Source of the DNA: an uncultured Lachnospiraceae bacterium
Lineage (GTDB): Bacteria > Bacillota > Clostridia > Lachnospirales > Lachnospiraceae
NCBI GenBank assembly: GCA_902803015.1
Contig: CADCOL010000002.1
Span: 1 to 5,648, forward strand
DNA length: 5,648 bases
Direction of reading: 5' to 3'
Positions 1-5,231 of this stretch are shown one piece after another (the first letter of the stretch is position 1; each line of letters starts with the position of its first letter). The notes under the pieces were generated by a model. That model searched no databases. It was not told the origin of the DNA and saw only the letters and a list, made by a program, of their open reading frames with translations. A program made the position numbers and the translations under genes.

Positions 1-216
1 CATCGCCGTCAGGCAACCGCAGCAAGCTGCTATACCAGAAAGGAATCCAATTATCTTCCGCAGTGGGAGCCGCTTTTCACTCCGTTCTACAAAAGAAGTT
101 TCCGTGACCGCGACTACTTCTTCGAACTGACGGATGAATTCAAAACAAGCCGTCAGAGCTTCAACCAGTATGCCGAGCATGTAATTCAGTATATGGCGGT
201 TGCTGAAGATGAGTAG
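1..216 (+). CDS. C-terminal fragment of an unrecognised protein (5' end outside window)
   Basis: Frame 1 is open from the first base to a TAG at 214-216, giving 71 residues that begin HRRQATAASC and end VAEDE. The fragment is polar and rich in aromatic residues (FTPFYKRSF, DRDYFFEL, NQYAEHVIQYM). It has no membrane segment, no metal-binding cluster and no motif I can assign to a family. It is taken as the real end of a gene for three reasons: the frame is open from the window edge, codon use looks normal, and the stop is followed 34 nt later by a strong intrinsic terminator on the same strand. It is the only + strand gene and converges on cheR. I do not recognise the product and assign no function. 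Confidence 0.6.
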   Translation, partial: HRRQATAASCYTRKESNYLPQWEPLFTPFYKRSFRDRDYFFELTDEFKTSRQSFNQYAEHVIQYMAVAEDE

Positions 217-248
217 GCGAGCACCTCATTTACCGTAGAAATAATATG

Positions 249-280
249 AAAAACCCGGGGAAATCCCCGGGTTTCTTTTT
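249..280. terminator. Bidirectional intrinsic terminator between convergent genes
   Basis: A perfect 10-bp stem (AAACCCGGGG at 251-260, CCCCGGGTTT at 265-274) encloses an AAAT loop. On the + strand it is followed by a T-rich tract ending at 280 (TTTCTTTTT, counting the last stem bases), serving the gene ending at 216. On the - strand the stem is followed by TTTTTC, so it can also stop transcripts leaving cheR, which ends at 335. It is well placed to serve both genes. Confidence 0.9.
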
Positions 281-334
281 GCTTATCTCTCCTCAACGCT
301 TTTTGCTTTACCGCTTTCGCTGCGGTTGTCATTC

Positions 335-1105
335 CTACTCCTTACCGTAAAAGAACGATGCAATCCTCGAATATCCTATGCTTCGGTAGTCCATCATCTG
401 CTCGGTATTTCCGAGGAAAAGCACTCCGTTTCTTCCAAGCGACCGGTAAAACTGTTCAAAAATCTCTTCCTTCTTCTCTTCCGTAAAATAGATCAGCACA
501 TTTCTGCAAATCAGCAAATCAATATTCGTCGGATATTCCTCTTTGAGCAGATTATGTTTCTTGAAATTCACGCATTTCTGAATTTCCGGAGCGATTTTAA
601 ACTTATCCGGTTTGATTTCCGTGAAATATCCGCGGAACTCTTCCGGTACATTTTTAATGCTTTTCGAAATATAGACTCCCTCTCTTGCCGCCGCCAAGGA
701 CAAATCGTCAATATCCGTTGCGACAATCGAGAAACGGACACGGGGCATGTATTTTAAAAGAATCATGGCAATCGTATACGGTTCGTCACCGGTCGAGCAG
801 GCTGCGGACCATACCCTTACCTTTGCCCGGTCTTTAAAACGCGGAACAATCTCTTCTTCGAGATACTTCCACTGCTCGGGATTCCGGAAAAATTCGGATA
901 CATTGATGGTAATGTAATCCACGAAATCAGCAAGATTCGCAGGTTCCGTACGAAGGAACTGAATAAAAGCCTCATAATCCCCATAACCCTTATTCTGCGC
1001 ATACGAATCAATCCGGCGCTTCATCTGGCGCTCTTTGTAGCAGTCCAGATCAATGTCGGTCATGCGGTAAATATTGCTTTTGAAGATTTCGTAGGATCCT
1101 TCCAT
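335..1105 (-). CDS. cheR: Chemotaxis protein methyltransferase CheR
   Basis: This is a SAM-dependent methyltransferase that methylates glutamate side chains on chemoreceptors (MCPs) during adaptation, acting in the cytoplasm at receptor arrays. The product is 256 aa, usual for the family. An N-terminal helical CheR domain (about 1-75) contains KERQMKRRI and ends in TINVSEFFRNPEQW (66-79). The Rossmann methyltransferase domain has the SAM-binding motif VWSAACSTGDEPY (98-110), ATDID (129-133) and CRNVLIYF (200-207), then GRNGVLFLGNTEQ (224-236). No receptor-tethering pentapeptide follows; the protein ends FFYGKE. The ATG at 1105 is preferred because AAAGG (1110-1114) lies just upstream, though the 4-nt spacing is short. 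An in-frame TTG at 1120 (5 residues longer) has no ribosome binding site. The gene lies 100 nt after rpsA but beyond the rpsA terminator, and no other chemotaxis gene is in view. A candidate -10 (ATAAAT at about 1132-1137) is too weak to annotate. Confidence 0.95.
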   Translation of the reverse strand: MEGSYEIFKSNIYRMTDIDLDCYKERQMKRRIDSYAQNKGYGDYEAFIQFLRTEPANLADFVDYITINVSEFFRNPEQWKYLEEEIVPRFKDRAKVRVWSAACSTGDEPYTIAMILLKYMPRVRFSIVATDIDDLSLAAAREGVYISKSIKNVPEEFRGYFTEIKPDKFKIAPEIQKCVNFKKHNLLKEEYPTNIDLLICRNVLIYFTEEKKEEIFEQFYRSLGRNGVLFLGNTEQMMDYRSIGYSRIASFFYGKE

Positions 1106-1150
1106 GCCGCCTTTCAACAACTTTCGTTAACATTTATGCCCTTACAGTTT

Positions 1151-1184
1151 ATTAAGAAAATGCCCCCGGCATCAGCCGAGGGCA
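1151..1184 (-). terminator. Intrinsic terminator downstream of rpsA
   Basis: In the - strand reading, TGCCCTCGGC and GCCGGGGGCA (1184-1175 and 1170-1161) form a 10-bp stem with one mismatch and a TGAT loop. A T-rich tract TTTTCTTAAT (1160-1151) follows. It begins 21 nt after the rpsA stop codon and separates the cmk-ispH-rpsA unit from cheR. On the + strand the stem is followed by ATTGCTTATTC, a poor tract, so it is called as one-directional. Confidence 0.85.
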
Positions 1185-1205
1185 ATTGCTTATTCTTTTT
1201 TACGA

Positions 1206-2321
1206 TTATTCTTCGGTAGCAGGTGCTTCTTCAGCGGGAGCTTCTTCAGCAGCCTCTTCCTCAGCTTCCGGTGCAAGCAGTGCCTTTACGGAAAGGCTGA
1301 TCTTCTGGCTTGCTTCGTTAAAATCAACGATCTTTGCAGTTACTTCGTCGCCCTTGTTCAAAACATCGGAGGGCTTCTCTACATGATCCTTGGAAATCTG
1401 GGAAACATGAAGCAGTGCGTCAACGCCGGGCTCTAATTCGATGAATGCACCGAAATCGGTCATTCTTGCTACCTTACCGGTAACAACTGCGCCTACGGAA
1501 TATTTGCTTGCTGCATCCTTCCAGGGATTTGCATCATCAAACTTAGCGGTAAGAGCAATCTTGGTTCCGTTGATTTCTTTAATCTTAACGCTTACGGTAT
1601 CGCCAACCTTGAATAACTTCTTGGGATTCTCGATACGTCCCCAGCTCATCTCGGAGATGTGAAGGAGTCCGTCGATTCCGCCTAAATCAATGAATGCACC
1701 AAAATCGGTAACGTTCTTAACAACACCTTCGATGATATCGCCTTCTTTAATTCTTTCAAGAATGTCTGCCTGTGCAGCTGCTTTCTCTTTTACAAGAAGC
1801 TGCTTGCGGTCGCCGATATATCTTCTCTTCTTGGGATTGTACTCGATGAGAACAAAGGAGATTTCCTGATTCTCATACTTGCTTAAATCCTTCTCGTAAA
1901 CATCGGATACAAGACTTGCGGGGATGAAGATACGAACATCATCCACAACAACGGAAAGTCCGCCGTTTAAAAGCTGTGCAACCTTTGCGGTAAGTACTTC
2001 CTGATTGTTGAAAGCATCTTCCAGCTTCTTGCTGCCTCTGTCGGCAACGATTCTCTTATGTGTAAGGGCAACCTGACCTTCTCCGTCGTTTACCTTTAAG
2101 ATCTTGACTTCCATTGTGTCACCGACCTTAACGGCTTCGAGTAAGTTGACGGATGAATCGTTGGTGTACTCATACTTCGGTAAAATACCGTCTGATTTGT
2201 AACCAATGTTAAGAATCAGCTCGTCCGGCTTAACGTCAATAACAGTCCCTTCCACAATTTCACCTGTGTGAATTGTTTTTAATGATTCCTCAAGCATTTG
2301 TTCAAAAGTCAGTTCTGACAT
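1206..2321 (-). CDS. rpsA: S1 RNA-binding domain protein / 30S ribosomal protein S1 homologue
   Basis: This is a 371-aa protein made of four S1 (OB-fold) RNA-binding domains at about 18-90, 106-174, 192-261 and 275-347. Domains 3 and 4 carry the classic signatures VTDFGAFIDL / GLLHISEMSW and MTDFGAFIEL / ALLHVSQIS. Domains 1 and 2 are more divergent, as is usual. An acidic, low-complexity Glu/Ala/Pro tail (351-371) ends the protein. This is the length and layout of Firmicute S1 homologues, which are shorter than the six-domain E. coli S1; the role is mRNA binding at the ribosome, though how far these short forms replace true S1 is less settled. The ATG at 2321 is chosen because GAGGAGG (2331-2337) lies 9 nt upstream; the TTG at 2339 would put that site inside the gene. 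The first 20 nt overlap the end of ispH in another frame, suggesting translational coupling. In many Clostridia the two are a single fused protein. Confidence 0.93.
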   Translation of the reverse strand: MSELTFEQMLEESLKTIHTGEIVEGTVIDVKPDELILNIGYKSDGILPKYEYTNDSSVNLLEAVKVGDTMEVKILKVNDGEGQVALTHKRIVADRGSKKLEDAFNNQEVLTAKVAQLLNGGLSVVVDDVRIFIPASLVSDVYEKDLSKYENQEISFVLIEYNPKKRRYIGDRKQLLVKEKAAAQADILERIKEGDIIEGVVKNVTDFGAFIDLGGIDGLLHISEMSWGRIENPKKLFKVGDTVSVKIKEINGTKIALTAKFDDANPWKDAASKYSVGAVVTGKVARMTDFGAFIELEPGVDALLHVSQISKDHVEKPSDVLNKGDEVTAKIVDFNEASQKISLSVKALLAPEAEEEAAEEAPAEEAPATEE

Positions 2322-3153
2322 TTTTTTGAACCTCCTCAATAATATTGTTTGGGGTAGATGCCCCTGCCGTAATACCCACCAGTTCAGCCGTTTCCGGCAA
2401 TTCCTTCAAATGCAGGTCGTCCATAGTCTGAATAAAGAATGTATATTCACACTCTTTGGAACAAATCTCGTACAACTTTCTTGAGTTGGAACTGTGTGAT
2501 CCCCCTATTACGATCATCGCGTCGGCCTTAGAGGCAATTTCTTTCGCTTCGGTCTGACGCTCTTCTGTTGCGTTACATATAGTATTCACAACATTATAAT
2601 CATAACCTTTTTTGTCAAAAATAGCAACTAATTCTTGAAATTTTACAAGATTAAATGTTGTCTGCGAAACAATACAGATCGGAACATCTTTTTTCAGTGC
2701 CAAAGAATCGGCTTCTTCTGCGGTTTCCACGACATTTGCCCCGTCTTTTGCATAGCTGCGGATGCCCTCTACTTCAGGGTGTTTCGGGTCTCCGATGATA
2801 ACAATCTGTTTGCCTTCCGAGCTCTCTTTTTCGACAATCTTATGAATTCGTTTTACAAAAGGACAGGTTGCATCGACATAGGCGATTCCCTTTGCCTCAA
2901 GCAAATCGTAAATCTCTTTGCTGACTCCGTGCGAACGGATGATTACCGTTCCTTCGGTAACTTTGGCAAGTTCCTCTTCGGAGTTTAGGACTTTCACGCC
3001 CTTCTTTGCGAGGTCTTCCACTACAAGTTCGTTATGAATGATCGGACCGTATGTATAGATGACTCCGCCTTTTTCAATTTGTTCATAAACCGTATCCACG
3101 GCACGTTTCACGCCGAAACAGAAGCCCGCGGATTTGGCAACAATTACTTCCAT
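2302..3153 (-). CDS. ispH: 4-hydroxy-3-methylbut-2-enyl diphosphate reductase (IspH/LytB)
   Basis: This cytoplasmic iron-sulfur enzyme catalyses the last step of the MEP isoprenoid pathway, reducing HMBPP to IPP and DMAPP. The 283-aa product has the three conserved [4Fe-4S] cysteine ligands: C12 (AGFCFGVKRAV), C97 (DATCPFV) and C193 (NTICNATEERQ). Substrate-binding and catalytic motifs are also present: GPIIHN (H41), IRSHGV (H75), DPKHPEVEG (H125, E127), the serine-rich GGSHSSNS (218-225) and ITAGASTP (261-268). The ATG at 3153 matches the usual family N-terminus. Its ribosome binding site is weak, with only GAAAG about 8 nt upstream, and the spacer to cmk contains a hairpin. The gene starts 48 nt after cmk and its last 20 nt overlap rpsA. 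The C-terminal tail after QK (NVRTDF) is read only because the frame differs from rpsA; see the junction finding. Confidence 0.97.
   Translation of the reverse strand: MEVIVAKSAGFCFGVKRAVDTVYEQIEKGGVIYTYGPIIHNELVVEDLAKKGVKVLNSEEELAKVTEGTVIIRSHGVSKEIYDLLEAKGIAYVDATCPFVKRIHKIVEKESSEGKQIVIIGDPKHPEVEGIRSYAKDGANVVETAEEADSLALKKDVPICIVSQTTFNLVKFQELVAIFDKKGYDYNVVNTICNATEERQTEAKEIASKADAMIVIGGSHSSNSRKLYEICSKECEYTFFIQTMDDLHLKELPETAELVGITAGASTPNNIIEEVQKNVRTDF
2331..2337 (-). promoter_or_regulatory. rpsA ribosome binding site inside the ispH coding region
   Basis: GAGGAGG on the - strand, 9 nt before the ATG at 2321, is a near-perfect Shine-Dalgarno sequence. It also encodes Glu-Glu-Val (273-275) of IspH. 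It fixes the rpsA start and shows that separate initiation is possible despite the overlap. Ribosomes finishing ispH at 2302 pass over both this site and the rpsA start. Confidence 0.85.
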
Positions 3154-3173
3154 AGTTCAGTCTTTCGTCTTTT

Positions 3174-3199
3174 CATGTCCGGCACATTTCCGGTACATG
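3174..3199 (-). other. Bulged hairpin in the cmk-ispH spacer
   Basis: On the - strand, CATGT-A-CCGG and CCGGACATG pair through 9 bp with one bulged A, around a 7-nt loop (AAATGTG). It ends 20 nt before the ispH ATG. The sequence that follows is A/G-rich without a T tract, so this is not an intrinsic terminator. It could be an RNA processing or stability element, or could influence ispH translation. The structure is read by eye only. Confidence 0.5.
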
Positions 3200-3201
3200 T
3201 T

Positions 3202-3867
3202 TTATTTGCGTGCCGCAATTAAATCGCAGATAGCATTCTTCACTTCCTCGATGGACATGTCGGAAGAATCGATAAAGCTTGCATCCTCTGCCTGCTTTAA
3301 GGGAGCGATTTCGCGGTTCATGTCACGCTCGTCGCGCTCTGCGATATCCTTTTTGATGGTTTCAAGATCGCACTCGGTACCCTTTTCGGTCAGTTCCCTG
3401 TAACGACGCATTGCACGCTCTTCCACGGTTGCGGTCAGATAAACTTTTACATCCGCGTTCGGTAAAATATTTGTGCCGATGTCGCGGCCGTCCATTACGA
3501 CATCATTTTCTTTTGCAAGGTTTCTCTGCAAATCCAGAAGTTTTTCACGGACTTTGCCGTCCACGCTGCTTGCGGATGCCATGTTTCCGACTTCCTCTGT
3601 ACGAATGAGTCCGCTTACGTTCTCACCGTTTAAGAGTACCTGCTGAACGCCGTCCACGTACTGAATCGAAACGTCCGCACCCTGGCATTCACTTGCGAAT
3701 TTGTCTTTATCGGTCGGCTTGATGCCTTTGCGAAGCAGATACAAAGCGATGGCACGATACATTGCGCCGGTATCCACATAAATAAAATTCATTTCCTTTG
3801 CCACCAGTTTGGCGATGGTACTTTTTCCCGCTCCCGCAGGTCCGTCAATTGCCACATTAAAGCCCAT
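3202..3867 (-). CDS. cmk: Cytidylate kinase (CMP kinase)
   Basis: This cytoplasmic enzyme phosphorylates CMP and dCMP with ATP, feeding CDP/CTP and dCTP pools. The 221-aa product is the usual length for short bacterial Cmk. Visible motifs are the P-loop GPAGAGKST (9-17), FIYVDTGAMYRAI (28-40), the CMP-binding insert region around IRTEEVGNMAS (88-98), VMDGRDIGT (124-132), the lid-type RDERDMNREIAPL (178-190) and DASFIDSS (195-202). The ATG at 3867 is supported by AAGGAG (3876-3881) at good spacing. The gene is first in the proposed cmk-ispH-rpsA operon, with its own strong promoter upstream. Linkage of cmk to rpsA is common in bacteria, and to ispH plus S1 in Clostridia. Confidence 0.97.
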   Translation of the reverse strand: MGFNVAIDGPAGAGKSTIAKLVAKEMNFIYVDTGAMYRAIALYLLRKGIKPTDKDKFASECQGADVSIQYVDGVQQVLLNGENVSGLIRTEEVGNMASASSVDGKVREKLLDLQRNLAKENDVVMDGRDIGTNILPNADVKVYLTATVEERAMRRYRELTEKGTECDLETIKKDIAERDERDMNREIAPLKQAEDASFIDSSDMSIEEVKNAICDLIAARK

Positions 3868-3875
3868 AAAGATGT

Positions 3876-3881
3876 CTCCTT
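3876..3881 (-). promoter_or_regulatory. cmk ribosome binding site
   Basis: AAGGAG on the - strand, 8 nt before the ATG at 3867, is a standard Shine-Dalgarno sequence and fixes the cmk start. Confidence 0.8.
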
Positions 3882-3885
3882 CATA

Positions 3886-3899
3886 TGATTAATTAATCA
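3886..3899. promoter_or_regulatory. 14-bp perfect palindrome over the predicted cmk transcription start
   Basis: TGATTAATTAATCA is a perfect dyad directly abutting the -10 box of the cmk promoter and covering the predicted start site near 3893. The position suits a repressor operator. The all-but-two A/T composition makes a chance dyad possible, and no regulator can be named. Confidence 0.4.
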
Positions 3900-3929
3900 A
3901 TTATACTATGTATTCGGTATGTTTGTCAC
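3900..3929 (-). promoter_or_regulatory. Sigma-A-type promoter for cmk-ispH-rpsA
   Basis: On the - strand, a -35 box GTGACA (3929-3924, 5 of 6 matches to TTGACA) is separated by 18 bp from a perfect -10 TATAAT (3905-3900). Predicted initiation is near 3893, giving a leader of about 26 nt before the cmk ATG. The TGA within the -35 box is the stop codon of the upstream flavoprotein gene. No terminator precedes it, so readthrough from upstream is also possible. Confidence 0.75.
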
Positions 3930-5146
3930 GATTTCCCGGCAAGATATCCGGTCGAGAATGCAATCTGCAGATTGAATCCTCCCGTAAACGCATCGACGTC
4001 AAGCACTTCGCCCGCAAAATAGAGTCCGCTTACGAGTTTGCTCTCCATCGTTTTCGGGTTCACGTCTTTGACGGATACGCCGCCGTGCGTAATGATTGCT
4101 TCGTTAAAATCACGCGTGCCCGAAATCATAATCTTCATCCGTTTCGTCGCGGCAAGCAGCGCTTTCCTCTCCTTTGCGGAGATTTCGTTGCAACGCTTGT
4201 ACTGGTCGATTCCCGCAATTTCACAAATCACCGTGGTAAGTTTCAACGGATAGATTTCGTTTAAAATATTCTTCAGTTCCTTACGGTTTCCGGTTTCAAA
4301 TTCGCGAATCAGTCTCTTGTCGAATTCTTCATCGGTCAGTGCCGGTTTTAAATCAATCAAAAAATAAGGATTCTGAATTTCTTTGATGCCCGCATATACG
4401 GAACTTGCACTTAAAATCAACGGTCCGCTGACTCCGAAATGCGTAAAGAGCATTTCTCCCTGCTCCGTATAAAGGCATTTTTCCGCGTTGTAAAGCGAAC
4501 ATTTGACATTCTTAAGGCTCAGTCCCTGCAGCGCCTTTACCCACTCTTCCCTGCATTCAAAAGGAACCAGTGCCGGTTTTAATTCGTTTACTTTATGGCC
4601 GGTTTCGGTTGCAAAACGGTATCCGTCGCCGGTGGAGCCGGTGGTCGGATAGGATTTGCCGCCGGTAGCAACGATAATCCGGTCCGCATCAAGTATCTCA
4701 CCCGAAGAAAGACGCACGCCGCGAACCTTATTCTCTATAGTAAGAATCCCGGCAACTTCCGTATTCAGCCGCACTTCCACACCGCGGTCTTTGAGCGCTC
4801 TTTTGAACGCATCGATAATATCAAAGCTGTGATCACTTACGGGAAAAACACGATTGCCGCGCTCAATTTTCAACGGAGTTTTATTCGATTCGATAAAATC
4901 CATCAGTGCTTTGGAATCCAGTGCGGAATATGCAGAATACAGAAATTTCGGATTGCTTAAGACATTTTCAAAAAAAGCCTCCCGGTCGCAGGCATTGGTA
5001 ACATTACACCGACCTTTGCCCGTGATAAAAAGCTTTTTTCCGAGTTTTTCATTTTTTTCGAGGAGAATGACTTTTTCTCCCGCATCCGCTGCAGCTGCGG
5101 CGGCCATCATTCCGGCCGCCCCGCCGCCGATTACTAACGTTTTCAA
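3926..5146 (-). CDS. HI0933/YhiN/BaiN-family NAD(P)/FAD-dependent oxidoreductase
   Basis: This is a 406-aa flavoprotein of the HI0933-like family, full length. It has the N-terminal FAD dinucleotide-binding motif VIGGGAAGMMAA (5-16), EKNEKLGKKLFITGKGRCN (30-48), the second glycine-rich motif ATGGKSYPTTGSTGDGY (160-176), GEMLFTHFGVSGPL (230-243), and the C-terminal THGGV (353-357) and GLYFAGEVLDVDAFTGGFN (374-392) FAD-contacting segment. Most members have no defined substrate. One, BaiN of a bile-acid-dehydroxylating Clostridium, acts on bile acid intermediates, but nothing here supports that role. No ATG fits the frame. The TTG at 5146 is preferred because it gives the usual MKxLVIGGG start and has AGG 9 nt upstream; the TTG at 5164 (6 residues longer) has no ribosome binding site. 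The gene lies 81 nt after the SDR gene and 58 nt before cmk. Frequent linkage of this family to cmk in Clostridia suggests a housekeeping role, an inference. Confidence 0.92.
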   Translation of the reverse strand: MKTLVIGGGAAGMMAAAAAADAGEKVILLEKNEKLGKKLFITGKGRCNVTNACDREAFFENVLSNPKFLYSAYSALDSKALMDFIESNKTPLKIERGNRVFPVSDHSFDIIDAFKRALKDRGVEVRLNTEVAGILTIENKVRGVRLSSGEILDADRIIVATGGKSYPTTGSTGDGYRFATETGHKVNELKPALVPFECREEWVKALQGLSLKNVKCSLYNAEKCLYTEQGEMLFTHFGVSGPLILSASSVYAGIKEIQNPYFLIDLKPALTDEEFDKRLIREFETGNRKELKNILNEIYPLKLTTVICEIAGIDQYKRCNEISAKERKALLAATKRMKIMISGTRDFNEAIITHGGVSVKDVNPKTMESKLVSGLYFAGEVLDVDAFTGGFNLQIAFSTGYLAGKS

Positions 5147-5172
5147 AATATCATGCCTGCACAATTTAGAAT

Positions 5173-5198
5173 TAGCCGATTTCAGAATTACCCGGCTA
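5173..5198. repeat. Inverted repeat in the leader of the flavoprotein gene
   Basis: TAGCCG and CGGCTA form 6-bp arms separated by 14 bp. The repeat spans or follows the predicted transcription start near 5196, so it could be an operator or a short leader hairpin. The arms are short and chance occurrence is quite possible. Confidence 0.3.
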
Positions 5199-5202
5199 TA
5201 TT

Positions 5203-5231
5203 ATTCTATCACAGAAAGGCCCCGCGGTCAT
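5203..5231 (-). promoter_or_regulatory. Candidate extended -10 promoter for the flavoprotein gene
   Basis: On the - strand, TAGAAT (5208-5203, 5 of 6 matches to the -10 consensus) is preceded by TGA, giving an extended -10 TGN motif. ATGACC (5231-5226) is a 4-of-6 match to the -35 box at 17-bp spacing. The -35 box contains the TGA stop of the SDR gene. No convincing terminator lies between the two genes, so this promoter may only add to readthrough. Confidence 0.5.

Noticed and set aside
310..326. Short hairpin ACCGC/GCGGT just past the cheR stop
   Set aside because: Only 5 bp with a 7-nt loop and no T tract on either strand; the strong terminator at 249-280 already explains the end of transcription.
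326..757. 143-residue + strand reading frame
   Set aside because: It lies antisense to the well-supported cheR gene, has no ribosome binding site and no recognisable motif; a shadow frame.
1121..1160. Sigma-D (flagellar) promoter upstream of cheR
   Set aside because: A TAAA is present, but the sequence 15 nt downstream (TGTTAACG) does not resemble GCCGATAT.
1186..1386. + strand Ser/Ala-rich reading frame
   Set aside because: It is the antisense image of the acidic Glu/Ala tail of the S1 protein and starts inside the terminator region.
2302..2327. Classical -1 ribosomal frameshift at A-AAA-AAT in ispH
   Set aside because: The heptamer fits, but the -1 frame meets a stop after three codons (Cys-Gln-Asn-stop). 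The rpsA frame is +1, so only loss of an A or a +1 shift would join the genes.
382..3917. Six copies of TTCGGTA, all on the + strand, suggesting an uptake- or motif-like repeat
   Set aside because: Five lie in coding regions in different codon phases (Tyr-Arg, Thr-Glu, Leu-Pro-Lys/Asn) and one is intergenic; spacing is irregular and flanks differ. Skewed codon use is enough to explain it without a genome-wide count.
4337..4582. 15-nt exact direct repeat (CAGTGCCGGTTTTAA at 4337-4351 and 4568-4582)
   Set aside because: Both copies encode the same Leu-Lys-Pro-Ala-Leu peptide within the flavoprotein and are explained by codon choice; the peptides are in different parts of the fold and there is no further repeat structure.
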